Under the pieces are notes generated by a model. The model did no database searches. It was not told the origin of the DNA and was given only the letters and a program-made list of their open reading frames with translations. Made by a program: the position numbers and the translations under genes. This document shows positions 46,956 through 59,146 of a stretch of 64,000 nt of DNA, piece after piece; the first letter of the stretch is position 1; each line of letters starts with the position of its first letter. Origin of the DNA: Lactuca virosa. Taxonomy: Eukaryota; Streptophyta; Magnoliopsida; Asterales; Asteraceae. The stretch lies in contig CAKMRJ010000001.1 in assembly GCA_928212115.1 (NCBI GenBank), positions 362,169,912 to 362,233,911 on the forward strand. Direction: 5' to 3'.

Positions 46956-47497
46956 TTTTGCTTGTGATCTTCTCACATATTCCTTAAAGTATAAACTATA
47001 TTTTGATAATAATAGTTACCTTTGGGGGAAATTACTCCTTAAACATAAAACAATTGGGTCTTGGTAGAAGACTACTTTTATTAGAAAATATAGGATCGTC
47101 TGGAAAGAATTCTAATACTTTGTAAACTCAAATCACCATTATCTAGTGAGATTATTTTGAATAAAAACATGTATTTATACCAATGTCATTAAATACTTAT
47201 GAACTCACCAGCATTAAAATGCTGATACTCGCTTTCAAAATAACTTGTATTCTCGGGTCATTAGTAGACAAGTACACTCCGGGAGCTTTTGCGAAGTCAG
47301 CCTAGTACCAAGCTGCAGCTTATGTTATTTCCTATATCTACTTTTGATGTTGTTGTTAAATGTAAACTATGTAAAATTATTACTATTAATGCAATGGTTG
47401 TAGTACTTTGATTACTATACTGCATATGTTGTGATACTTGACATGACGTCCTCCATCCCAGAACGTTTCCGCCGTTCCGGTTTTGGGGTGTGACAGA

Positions 47498-47511
47498 TTG
47501 GTATCAGAGCC
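47498..47511 (+). promoter_or_regulatory. Primer binding site of element G
   Basis: TTGGTATCAGAGCC two bases inside the 5' LTR; the same arrangement as in element B. Confidence 0.85.
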
Positions 47512-49121
47512 AGGTTTATAGTGAGCTCAGTATATCAAATCATAAAAGATATACAACCTATAAATACAATGGGATAAAATACTCTGACCAAGAATTATAC
47601 TTTAAAATATAACCATATTTTACAAAAGTATAAGAACATCCAAAATATAAAAGACCGAATAAGTATCACAAGAAGAACAAAAATAAAAGTGTTTGGATGT
47701 TGAGCATTACCGTCAAACCTGGGCAGTTATGTAATCGTAAGCTGGAATAAATGTAACCTGATCAACTACATTTATTCGAGATGTGACTAACGTGTGCTTG
47801 GGAGTGATGGTGGTGTTGCAATGAATCTGAAACTTACCAAATAGGAATGCTAGAGCCAAACATAAAGTTAAAATACTATAGGAGTATTTTAGGATACTAA
47901 AAGACTCGCCATAAACCCAAAAGCATGTTCAGAAGTTAGGAATCAAACATGTAATTAAAATACTATAGGGGTATTTTAGGAACCATAAATAACCATGCGT
48001 GAAAAAAACTGAAAGAGATCCCTATTGATAGACCTATGATTACAGAGTGTATACTCCCAAGGTTATATATAGTGAGGATCTCATAGGCTAAGAATGTGTG
48101 GTTTTGCTCTACTTCCTTTTCCTTGTTTGGATGGGGATATAGGGTAGTATCACATATTCGAAGGCCTATCAGATCTAAGTTATATATGATTTGTGTACAC
48201 TATGTAATTGTAGCCGGACTCGATATGGATCACCCAGTAAAATGCTTTAATAATCTCGTAAGATTCTTTAGACATTCCTATTCTCGCACAAACCCCTTTA
48301 GGAAACCTTATCCACTTCAGTAATCAGCAGAGGAGTCGATAAAGACCCAGAAGAGGTTCATTGAGAAAGATTTCCAAGTAGGAAGTAAACGAACAGTGAT
48401 GAGGCTATTGAAATCACCATGTGCCTATACCTTTTAGGGACATCGGTGGGGGAATTCGCCTGAACTTCTGAGATTCCAGTCATCCATTATGAAGTGATGA
48501 CACTCAGAATCAGAATCGGAAGTAAGGCGGAGCAGAAATTCAATATGTCTACGAGAGCGGAGAACCCTATATATATACCCGAAGGAAACCAACGCTTGTT
48601 CCAGTCAGGGATAAGAGGTGGACAGAGGGAGCCAATGCATGGAACCCGAGAAGTTTTTCTACCTCTTTAACGTCACACTAATAATCCATAAAATCATACA
48701 ATTTAGTGAGTTAGTGATTACACTACTCACACTATGTGCTAGGCAAATCGTCTTTCCCGTCGCGATTAATATAAATAGATCGGATCACAAAACCTCGATT
48801 GAGAGTGTTAGGGCATAAATTTTCATGAGCCTTTTCTTCCGTGATCTTCGTTCCGAACTTCTCTCGAATCTTTTCAAAGCCGGAGAGTGAACCTCTCCAA
48901 TATAAAGATAACTTAGTAGGAACGACACCCATTTTATGGCTTTCCGATACACTTACTCCTACTCTGTTACCCAGACTGCATCATAGGGATGTAGGTCGAC
49001 GCTCAGATAACCATAAATCAAGGCGCGGGAAAAATTTATGCCTATCATAGTAAAGAAGGATACGTCTAGGGTGAACCATCGTTTCTCATCAGCTTGTGTT
49101 CCTTTTCGTGTAGGAAAAACC
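47512..49121 (+). other. Leader of element G, non-coding
   Basis: The first 140 bases match the leader of element B. The acidic accessory ORF of B has no visible counterpart here. A conserved-loop module lies at 48063-48187 (arms ATATATA, GATCT and ATAGGC conserved as pairs). Confidence 0.6.
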
Positions 49122-49722
49122 ATGCCTCCAAAGAAACGTAACCAACCTACTGGTAAGACACCGATTCTTCAAATCGATGAAGCTACGTTTCAAGCTGCAG
49201 TTTCAGCAGCCGTAGCAGCTGTCATGGCTCACCTGAACGCTAACAACATAAATGTTAGCAGGAGCCCTATCGGGAATCCCGATCATAGCAATTGACGGCA
49301 GCAACCAGCACCGGTGTGTAAAGCCACCCAAGAACTCCAACCTAACTCACTGAAAAGGAAGTTTGAGAACGAGGAGGGAAGTACCTCGACTCAAGGACCT
49401 TCCGAAGGACAACGAGCTAAAGTGGTCAATGCCTCTCTCAACCCTTCTACCTCGACACCAAGAATACCATACCTAGGAAACCTTTCCCCGATGCAGCAAG
49501 TGTAACTACCATCATCATGGTATCTGTCGGGAACTCTTTTGTCTTAGGTGCAACATGAAGAGGCATACCACTCGCTTCTGTAGAACCCCAGTTGAGTTCA
49601 TTACATCAACCACCAATTTTGGGACCAGTCCAGTATGCCACCTATGTGGTGAAATTGGGCACTTCAAGAGGGACTGCCCAATGGAAGGAAATGACAAAGA
49701 CGCAGGAGGAGTTTAACCCTAA
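49122..49722 (+). pseudogene. Shortened gypsy gag of element G
   Basis: Starts MPPKKRNQPTGKTPILQID followed by an Ala-rich helix, as in element B gag. A stop at 49293 interrupts it. It continues in the same region with LKRKFENEEGSTSTQGPSEG and ends with a CCHC knuckle, CHLCGEIGHFKRDCP (about 49636-49680). Several stops and frame changes occur in between. No capsid-like core is seen. The product could at most bind RNA. Confidence 0.65.
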
Positions 49723-52189
49723 TGCCTAGGGGAACATCAAGAACCTGGTAGAATTTTGGTACGTTTCTCTAAACTTAAGTAGCTAATCGAAAACTTAAAA
49801 TAATCCATTCTAATTGTAATTACTCCCTCGTTAAGGTGAAAGTCGCAGCACTGTTGTAACACTTAAAAACCCATCAGGTAAAGCTATGATGACTTAGCAT
49901 ATGCGTTAAGGCCATGTATAATTGGGATTAATAGACCACGAGTGAGTGATGCTGCCTTATTTCCTGTTCCTTGTTAGGTTGTGGATTTAGGGCGGAGTCG
50001 CTCAATCAACCGTCCTTTTAATCTTAATTATACATGACTAGTGTATACTAGGCGGTTATAGAGAGGCCTCGTGAGAAATCCGTTCATGAAAAGTACATTA
50101 TTCCAAAACACCAGGACCCCTAGAGTTCAGCGTCAATCATGACGGTCCAAGTATCCACGATAGTGATACCCTGGATGAAACCCGAGACGCTAAGAACTTG
50201 TGTGCCCTGTACAGCACATAGTCCTATCGATCTTCATTCCATATCGTGTCGATGATTGTAAATTTCGACACTACCGTCAGTTATGGCTTGACTTGGTTCA
50301 ACCATGCGACAATTCCTAGTGCTGTGTAAAAAGAACTTTCACCGTATCCTGTGCATCGAATAAAGGTTCTTTCGAACCTAATAAGGAAAACCTAATGCGA
50401 ACCGTTAGTCGTATCTCTCGTCCAACCTTCAGAAGTACCCAGGAGAGGGGTACCGCGTGCTGTTAACCAACCCCGCCTAGACTTTAAAACCAGAAACGAA
50501 AGGCACTGCAGATATTCCGGAAAACAATAACCGCCTGAGGCCTACTCAGTAGATCCCCCAGAAAGACCATTTGCACCGCGCAATCGGGTTCGTGAATCAA
50601 GAGAAAGAACTCATGGGATCAACTTACTACTGCTGAGTATATGCATTAGAGTGGTATATAATTTAGATCAATGAAATTAAGATGTGTGCTTCCTCCCTAC
50701 TCCCTGTTCCTTGTTTGGTTGTGGGTTTGGGGTGGGGCCACACATCTGAACATCCCGTCAATCTCAATTATATACGACTTGCATACACCGAGTATTAGTG
50801 ATTGAGCCGAGTATGAGGTCTACCACGAACCTTATAATAAGACCCTTCATCCTATCCCATAGAAAAGGAGCTGGAGTCAAGAGAACCACTGTAGGTTGAG
50901 CTACTAAAATGACCACAAATTCGAAATTGTGGTCATCCCGGTTAAGCCAACGAAGTAGCTAACACCCTCAGTTAGGAAAAGTAACTCAAGCCGTAAGAGT
51001 CAAAAACATTGACTACGACCATCCACTCACGCTTAATCCCACAAATTAAGCATCTCAGCAGTGGGCCCAAAAACCTTAAAGTTGTGACAGGTTAAACTCT
51101 GAGAAGAATGGATGAGGAAATTAGAGGTTCTGAGTGACGGAACTCTATGCTATCTAGATTTAATCTAGATAGAGAAAACTCAGTAACACCGGAAGAGTAG
51201 TTGCAAGGGGTACTCGGGCACTTCGTCCATCCAAATACAGACGAGGAGTGCCTAGGATACAATGCCTCCTCATGCGAGAAAAGTCACCGTCACCCTATAG
51301 ACGATAGACTGCATTCTCCAAAGTAAATACTAAAATGCTAAGAACCACATGACTACCTCCGCAACCAAGAATACTTAAAATAAAGTAGATGGTAAGTTGC
51401 GTTAAGCTTTATAACCCAGATCATAAAGAGATTGTAGACTCGACACCAGTTTAGATGTTAGTCGATGGGTTATACAAGAACATGCGCTTCCTATAAACTG
51501 GAGGGGGGCAGACGCGATGTAGAATGGTGAAAGTCTTAGAGATTTGTTAGACTACTAGGTGTTCCAAAGAATACTATCCCGAAAGAGATAGTAGATCCAC
51601 CTCCCGAGATAGTCAATCACTTCAGAAAATCTTTAAGGGCGAAGCTAGCCCCGACCAGAGACTGCTATCCATGAAACAGCGAAGCGAGTAAGAGAATGAT
51701 TCTTTCTAGTTAGGAATCATACTGTGAAAGCATATACTAGACGATGAGAAAAGTTGCAAATTTTCTAAGCATCGTCTGGTAAAACCCTCTATCTCGCTGA
51801 CTTTGAGAGTTTCTATTAGAAACACCTCGAGAGTCAGAAGTGCAGGTCCATTTTGCACAGGGTCGAGATAGATGCCACGTAACCAATAGATGCCAGTATA
51901 TAGCCAATACCTCCAATGATCCAGAAAACCTCCGAAAGCCAATAGATCCTGAGCCTTCTAAGAACCAACCCGGAAGACTACACTCCAGTAAGAGAGAACT
52001 TGTGGAACTTTAGAATGGCGATCACGCCAAGTGATGATCTAACCATGGAAGTACATTATGTTCCAAGTACTGAAACATTCTATCTTCCCAAGAACCTAGG
52101 ACCATCAGGGATTCTTGATAAGAATTGGTCCAACCTCCGTCAGACCTCGACTACTTTAGGGATTCCATAATTTCCATCCGAATCTATCC
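49723..52189 (+). other. Non-coding interior of G, with two conserved-loop modules
   Basis: No recognisable pol domain. Two copies of the conserved-loop module lie at 49914-50035 (arms ATGTATAATT and AATTATACAT, 16 of 18 paired) and 50654-50775 (outer arms 14 of 15 paired, inner arms AGATGTGTG and CACACATCT perfect). Both loops hold CCTGTTCCTTGT and GGTTGTGG. Confidence 0.6.
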
Positions 52190-52491
52190 CACGTCTCAAC
52201 TTGAAAAAGTGCTTGTCCAACGTGACTCTTGTAATCCCACTCGTCGAGACCGAAATCAATGAGAGCCCCAACTTCGTGTAGGAACCTGTAGAGATCATGG
52301 ACCGAGAGGTCAAGCGAACAAAGCAAAGCCGTATCCCGATAGTGGAGGTTCGCTGGAACGCCAAGCGAAGACCTGATTTCATTTGGGAGCAAGAAGATCT
52401 GATGAAGCTAAAGTATCCTCATCTTTTTGCTTCGCTAAATTGTATCTACGCGTGTGCTTGTACTTTAATTTCGGGACAAAATTCCCTCTAA
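52190..52491 (+). pseudogene. Integrase C-terminal tail with chromodomain, element G
   Basis: LNLKKCLSNVTLVIPL is followed by a TAG and then EPVEIMDREVKRTKQSR and VEVRWNAKRRPDFIWEQED, ending KLKYPHLF. It matches the tail in copy C (16827-17195). Everything upstream in integrase is missing or unrecognisable. Confidence 0.78.
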
Positions 52492-52502
52492 CGGGGGGAT
52501 GA
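52487..52502 (+). promoter_or_regulatory. Polypurine tract of element G
   Basis: CTAACGGGGGGATGA directly before the 3' LTR. It is the same sequence as the tract at 16760-16774 on the minus strand. Confidence 0.82.
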
Positions 52503-55500
52503 TGTGACAACCCGAAATTTTCATTTGTATAAACTCCGCGGTCAAGCACATCAAATTAAATCCAAATTCATTTTAGTACGTTTTTGGCCGGTTTTCAGTC
52601 CGTTGGGTGTTTTTATTTTATACTCGTCAAGCGAACAAATAAAAGGAAGTATACTTTAGAGGTTGTCGTGCATCACGTAAGTCTCAAAACTCCAAGAGTT
52701 TGGAGTTTACGGCCCCAAACATGGAGTTTACGGCCGTAAACTCTAAAGAGTATAAAATATGACACTTAGTCATTTTTGGCTCACTTTCCCACTTCCTATT
52801 TCAAGAACACCCAAGTTTTCTCTCAACTATCATAAGACCATCTCTTCAAATCCGCCAAAATGTAAGTGTTTCCTTCCTAGATTCGAACATGCAACACTTA
52901 ATCTAGTGTTTATACATCATTTCATCCATGGATTCTTCATCTTTTCTTAGATCTTCAAGTGTTCTTCAAAACACCAAGAACACACACTAGTATTCTTGGC
53001 CCTTAAACACTCCTACAAGCTTCCCATAAGTAAGTACACTCCTCCTAACTAGTTGTTTGCTTAGAATGCATGTTAAACCCTCAAAGAACATTAAAATCCC
53101 CAAGAACATATGTGTTTACGGTTCAAGGAGATCTCCTTAGACCGTAAACACCTTCAAGTGGGGTTTAGGTGCCCCTAACACCTTCTATGGCTTGTATAAA
53201 GGACTAGAACCATGCATGCATGAGCTAGAAACACCAAAACACAGAATGGTTGGGTAACCATGAGTTTACGGCCATAAACTCATGGGTTTACGACCGTAAA
53301 CACATGTGTTTACGACCGTAAACTCCCAAGGAGTGGTCCAAGGACCGTAAATTCCAAAAAAGGGCCATTTCGAGCCCTAGTCACTTCCTAAGCCTTGGAT
53401 TCGAGTCTAGCTTACTTCCTTGTGTGGTTTAGGACCTTAAAACACCCAATGACACCATTGCCATGAGTTTAAGGCCGTAAACTCATGGGGGAAATGGTCC
53501 CAGAACCGTAAACCCATATGGTGCTACCATATGGGGAGTAAACTCCAATGTGAGGCCATACTCTCTTAAGATGCAACCCTTAGCACTCCTAGCACTTGAA
53601 ACAAAGTGGTTTCATGTATTTGAGTGTCTTTACTTGCTTAATTAATTATTAAATGACTAATTAGATACATAAATGTATCATTGCATGCTCAATAGGATCC
53701 GCGTGTGTGTTCAAGTCCTCACTTGACACTTAACATCCTATACCACCCGTTCATCCGAATCACACACTTCAGGTGAGTTCATACCCCTTAATCAACCTTT
53801 TTAAATGATTTTAAAGATTTTATGGGGGGGAATACAAGTTGAATTATAAAGTTATTATATCAACCATATATGATTAATAACTGTATAGCAAAAAGATTTC
53901 TGCGTGTTAAACTGTTTTATCCAGCTAAAGGTTTCCAAATATTGTTTTCAAATATCTTTTAAAGTACCAAAATCTCTTTTAAATTACCAAGCTTTTATCA
54001 AAGTCTTTTAAACTTATATTCTTGATAGAATCATGTCTATATAGATATAGTTATATAAGTAGGGTTTGAAGGACTTAGGACTGATAACCTGCTTTATTTC
54101 TTGTTCCTTGTTTGGTTGTGGACTTAGAGCATCCGGTTATTTGTCCGAGTGTCGTTGAAATCCTAGTTATATATTATGTATATCTGGTTAGATGTTAATA
54201 CTCTTATTCCAGTTCAACACCTTTGGGTAGCAAAGGCATCTAGATAACCTCTCGAGTAAACTATAATAGGTATAGTTTAGAAACCAACCATGACTTTCAT
54301 GAAGGAGAACTTAGTTATATCTATATTCTAAGAACTTATACTTATAGTAACAAGAAAGGTATAAAGAAATCAAAACACGAGATACATCCTCATGACATGG
54401 ATTTCATCGTTGTCGAGTGGTAACCAGAGTCTCCTGGAGGGAGAGCGGGCATTGTGTGTATAGATCTATACGGGACAGACCATCCCACATCCTGACTGCT
54501 AGCTACAGTCCCGGGCGACCAAGCCAAGGGGTGACAAATGTCACATTCATTTCGACGCCAACAGGTCATCGTGTTTACATCCGTCAATCAGTATGGTTAC
54601 GAGTATCTTTACAATTACCTTATAATCTATGGCTTTAAGGTAATAAGTATTATCATGGTATTTTCTACATATGAAACCATCATAATATATTTTCCTAGTC
54701 ATACACCAGGCATCATATTAAACCTTTAAAAAGACCTACTTAGGATTAAAGGTTAACTTAGACTCTCCGAGGCGTATTGTTCACTTAATACCGCCTGGAG
54801 TTTGTATTTCATTCACTTAGACTCTCCGAGGCGTATTGTTCACTTAATACCGCGTGGAGTCTGTATTTCATTCACTTAGACTCTCCGAGGCGTATTGTTC
54901 ACTTAATACCGCCTGGAGTCTATACTTCATTCCTTTAGACTCTCTGAGGCGTATGGTTCATTCGATACCACCTGGAGTCTATGTTTTATTCACTTTTAGT
55001 CAGCAGCGTTACTGCTGAGGAAAAATAGTATTTTCCCTATTACTTTTGCTTGTGATCTTCTCACATATTCCTTAAAGTATAAACTATATTTTGATAATAA
55101 TAGTTACCTTTGGGGGAAATTACTCCTTAAACATAAAACAATTGGGTCTTGGTAGAAAACTACTTTTATTAGAAAATATAGGATTTTCTGGAAAGAATTC
55201 TAATACTCTGTAAACTCAAATCACCATTATCTAGTGAGATTATTTTGAAGAAAAACATGTATTTATACCAATGTCATTAAATACTTATGAACTCACCAGC
55301 TTTAAAATGCTGATACTCGCTTTCAAAATAACTTGTATTCTCAGGTCATCAGTAGACAGGTACACTCCGGGAGCTTTTGCAAAGTCAGCCTAGTACCAAG
55401 CTGCAGCTTATGTTATTTCCTATATCTACTTTTGATGTTGTTGTTAAATGTAACCTATGTAAAATTATTACTATTAATGCAATGGTTGTTGTACTTTGAT

Positions 55501-55583
55501 TACTATACTGCATATGTTGTGATACTTGACATGAAGTCCTCCACCCCAGAACGTTTCCGCCGTTCCGGTTTTGGGGTGTGACA
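52503..55583 (+). repeat. 3' LTR of element G
   Basis: 3081 bp, very similar to 44452-47495. It carries one extra stretch of about 46 bases near 54998-55044 (with CAGCAGCGTTACTGCTGAGG) that the 5' LTR lacks. TATA box at 52751-52758. The 59-bp array is at 54758-54993. Confidence 0.88.
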
Positions 55584-58333
55584 TAGATGAGGTTAATGAG
55601 GGTGGTCACAGTGGAAATCAGCCGGTTGGTAATTTATGCAGCTATAAAGGGAGCAACGATCCGATAGGTACTTTCAATACTCCTAGTGTACCTCAGTTTC
55701 ACAGTGTTGCTGAAAATGTTAATGTTAGTTATTCACCTATTAACTATGTGGATGCTGAGAATTACAAGTATGTTGGTGATGATGATGTTGGTACATATCT
55801 TAATGATGTGGGTGGTCGTTGTGATGATGTTGCCGAACAAGAAGTTAAAGTTATGAATAGGCATGTAGTAGATAAAACTAAAAAGAAAAAAAATTCGAGT
55901 AAAAATAATGAAAAAAAGCATGTTTACGGGGATTATGTTGATGTTGCTGATGTACGTTTGGATATAACCGACCTACAAAGCAATTTAGATAGAGATGAGT
56001 TGGGTGATGAAGTTAAAGCTAAGTTTCCCGATAACCTTTTTTACGGTATGCCCCCCCGTACCAGCGTGCCCAGTTGATATTAATGAAGATATCCCAACAC
56101 AGATGGTAGACATGAATCTTCAAAAGATTGAATGTGAGAGTATATTTAAGAACAAAGAACTTTTAAAGCGGTGTATTGGTAAAAAAATGTCTTCGAGAAG
56201 GTTTTCAGACGAGGACAAGTAGATCCACCAAATCAAGGTATGAAGCTGTGTGTGTTTCGAAAAATTGTTCTTGGTTACTAAAAAGCAAAAGCAATTAAAA
56301 ATTCTGATGGACTTTTCCAAGTGAATAAATTTGTTGATGTACACACATGTTCTTCAACAATTTTGCAACCTAATCATCGACAAGCAAACAAATATGTTTT
56401 GGGTGAATATCTTGTTGATGTTTTTCCTGAAGACTATAGTAGAGTTTATCGGGGAAAAGATATTATTAATGATATGAATGCTCAATTGAATATCAATATC
56501 TCATACTATCAGGCATGGCGTGCGAAGCAATATGCATTGTTGTTGTTAAGGGGTACGAAAGTGGATTCTTTTACCAAACTTCCGGCGTATTGTCACAATT
56601 TGGTCAAACATAATCCGGGTACGGTGACACATATTAAAACAAATGGTGATGATCGCTTTGAGTTTTTGTACATCGCACTCGGTTGCTCGGTTAGTATTAT
56701 AATATTATATTAAATTTTTCATTTTTATTTTGGTGTATTTGAATAGATATACAATGTATTGTAGGTACGCGCTTTTGTCAAATATTGTAAACCGGCCCTA
56801 GTAGTAGATGGAGCCCACCTAAAGGGCGAGTTCAAAGGTACCATGTTACTTGCAGTTACTAAGGACGGACAAAACCAAATATTACCGGTTGCATATGGTA
56901 TATGCAAAAATGAGTGTACCGATTCTTGGACATGGTTTTTTCAAAAACTACGTGATTGCATAGGAAATATGCAGGAGCTTACAATTATATCTGATAGGTC
57001 TCCATCTATAGCAACATCTGTTACCAACATTTTTTTTCACGCTCATCATGGAATATGTGGTGTCCATTTGTATTTCAACATAGTATCGAGATTCGGGAAG
57101 AGTAACACAGTTAAAGGAATTTTTTGGGAAGCTTGTAGCGCGTACACAGTTGATGCTTTTGACGCTGCCATGGATGTTATGAAAAAGACAAAACAACCAG
57201 TATGGGAGTACTTAAAAAGTATAAATCCAGAAACTTGGTCAAGGGCACATTTTAAAGGGAACCGATACAATCTTATGTCGTCCAACAGTGCGGAGTCTAT
57301 AAATGCATTATCAAGACACCCACGTAAGGTGCCAATACTTATGTTGATCGATTTTTTTCGTGCAACAATGCAACAATGGTGGTTTCAAAGACGTAACTTT
57401 GCAGGTATTAAGTAAAATTTTAATATTAATGTTTTATGAATTTAATGTTATTGATCTTAACTTCCTCATTTTGCCTGTTTTTTTAGCGGAAGCAACAACA
57501 ATACTTACCCCTTGGGCCAATGAAATTGTAAAAGAAAACAAAAAAACTTTTACTAAGTGGGATGTTCGCATGATCTCAAATACGAAATGCGAGGTCAAAA
57601 AGGGGGCATAAAAGGTGATTGTTGATTTCCAACATATGACATGTACATGTAGGCATTGGCAACTTGATGGGATACCTTGTGGTCATGTCATAAGATGTTT
57701 AACAGTGAACAATTACCAAGACTGCTCGAGGTATGCATTAAATGCTTACTTTACCGAAACATTGAGGAAAACGTATGAGGAATCAATAAATCCTTTGCCA
57801 AAGCCATCCGAATGGGATATCCCCGATGATTTGATGATTGTTAAGCCACCTATAATGGATAAACGTCAGCCAGGCAGGCCAAGAAACACAGACCGCATTC
57901 CATCCCAAGGCGAGGGTCCAATTAGAAAAGAGTGTTCTACATGTGGTCAACTAGGACACACGAGAAACAATTGTACTGGAAGGGCGTCCGGTAGTGGAGC
58001 ACGTCACATAATTTCTACTGTAGAAATGGAATTTAATATTGGTGGTTCAGCGAGTTGCTCACAAACCTATGACGCTGATTTTGATATAAAATAACCTTGA
58101 AATGAAGAGTTGTTAACTTATTATGTTTTGTAATTTTTTTATTAAATCTTACAAGACATTGCTATGCTTTCATAATTTAGTTTAGTTTGTAGATTATAAC
58201 AATTAATGAAGCTTTTATATTATAAAATTTAGTTTGCAGATTATAACAATTACAACATGTTATTTAAAGAAAACAACAAACGATCCTTTTGCAACCTAAT
58301 CTGTATCATGATAATATTACAACAATTTTGTAA

Positions 58334-58684
58334 CTAATTTTTAAACTCAGGGAACTGCAATGGGTACTTCTCTTTCTCCATTGTTATATAGTCATCCCTA
58401 ATTCTCATTTTGTCTTCCAAACGATCCTTTTGCACCATAATGTGTATCAACTGCTCGTCCTTCTCAGCAAGCCATTTTTTAGTCGTTTTGATTGCCTTCT
58501 TAGTCTTTTTTATCCAATCTTCATGCTCTTTGATTTTGTTTTTATTGAGGTCTATCCATTCTTGAGCTTGTTTGCATTCCGATGCAATATCATTACCACA
58601 TTGAGTGAGAAGTCGGGATGACTCTTTGTCCTCTTCTTGTTGTTCTTCAGCCTTCTTCAATTCTTCAAAATTTTCATCTGACAT
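58334..58684 (-). CDS. Small coiled-coil protein, MULE cargo
   Basis: 116 codons, starting MSDENFEELKKAEEQQEED. It is highly charged (Lys, Glu, Asp) and almost wholly helical, with KEHEDWIKKTKKAIKTTKKW and heptad-like spacing, so a long coiled coil is likely. An ATG at 58788 in another frame opens MSSSHKFEVCSCNEVDCYYC, a Cys-rich start that could be the true N-terminus if a base was lost near 58720. It converges on mudrA and diverges from SANT gene 1; the shared intergenic region carries six TCRTAGTC words. Function unknown; a partner for dimer formation is possible. Confidence 0.6.
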   Translation of the reverse strand: MSDENFEELKKAEEQQEEDKESSRLLTQCGNDIASECKQAQEWIDLNKNKIKEHEDWIKKTKKAIKTTKKWLAEKDEQLIHIMVQKDRLEDKMRIRDDYITMEKEKYPLQFPEFKN

Positions 58685-58860
58685 ATATGGCCCGGCTGAA
58701 GAGGGTGTAAAAAAGGGTCGACTAAATCACAATAGTAACAATCTACTTCGTTGCATGAGCAAACTTCGAATTTGTGTGAGGAACTCATAATAAAGTCGAC
58801 ATTATAATAAACTGGTGCTATAAGTGGTATTTATACATACTAGTCTAAATGCTACCATTT

Positions 58861-59060
58861 CGTAGTCAGAGTTCTAATTCATAGTCCAACTTTGAAATGA
58901 CTAGACATTAAGGACAAGTCACTGCAGTGACCTGCAAATCGTAGTCAAACTCTTAAGTGACAAGACATAAATGACTGTTTGACATGATAAGTCACTGCAG
59001 AAAGCTGAAAATCATAGTCCAAATGCAACCATTTCGTAGTCAAAGTTGTAATTCATAGTC
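58861..59060. promoter_or_regulatory. Divergent promoter region with six TCRTAGTC words
   Basis: CGTAGTC at 58861, 58940 and 59035; CATAGTC at 58880, 59013 and 59054. AAGTCACTGCAG occurs twice (about 58915 and 58989). It lies between the coiled-coil gene (minus) and SANT gene 1 (plus). Confidence 0.6.
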
Positions 59061-59146
59061 CTGTATTTATTTATATAAATAGATGTTTAAGATCTAAAAA
59101 CCAAACACCCAAATCACCTAAACGAAACGAACTCCCATATTTAGAA

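Larger units (their letters stand above)
44452..47495 (+). repeat. 5' LTR of element G
   Basis: 3044 bp. TATA box TATAAATA at 44700-44707 lies just after a GAGTTTACGGCCGTAAACTC palindrome (44673-44692). More GTTTACGRCCGTAAAC palindromes lie at 45223-45242, 45247-45262, 45269-45284 and near 45426. The 59-bp hairpin array is at 46720-46955. It contains one conserved-loop module (46014-46135). Confidence 0.88.
44452..55583 (+). mobile_element. Gypsy element G, long-LTR non-autonomous derivative inserted in mudrA
   Basis: LTRs 44452-47495 and 52503-55583 begin TGTGACAACCCG and end GGGGTGTGACA. Flanks TACAT (44447-44451) and TAGAT (55584-55588) are a 4-of-5 target duplication, and the transposase frame continues across. 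The primer site is at 47498 and the purine tract at 52487. Only a short gag (49122-49722) and an integrase chromodomain tail (52190-52491) remain of the coding region; PR, RT, RNase H and the INT core are missing. The LTRs are very similar by eye, suggesting a fairly recent insertion moved by proteins in trans. Confidence 0.9.
44128..58094 (+). pseudogene. mudrA: MULE transposase mudrA, split by a gypsy insertion
   Basis: Start MIEYLVCLVTGGRWQV at 44128, with an N-terminal PB1-like region. The frame is interrupted at 44451 by element G and resumes in the same frame at 55584. After an acidic region comes the Mutator DNA-binding domain (56100-56350), with frameshifts at a C run (about 56050), an A run (about 56180) and near 56280. 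The DDE core has VVDGAHLKG, IISDRSPSI and NSAESINAL, all three acids present. GT-AG introns fit at 56690-56764 and 57405-57486. An in-frame TAA lies at 57609. Then come a SWIM finger (CTCRHWQLDGIPCGH) and a CCHC knuckle (CSTCGQLGHTRNNC). It would cut and join the MULE ends in the nucleus, but it is dead now. Confidence 0.85.

Noticed and set aside
48838..49050. Open frames between the G leader and gag
   Set aside because: Short, no shared frame in element B and no known motif.
52140..52392. Open frames antisense to the chromodomain tail of G
   Set aside because: Shadow frames; the plus-strand frame carries the recognisable chromodomain.
4452..55583. Integrated plant pararetrovirus
   Set aside because: No movement-protein or coat-protein motifs; all RT-bearing sequences lie in LTR elements with primer sites, purine tracts and target duplications.
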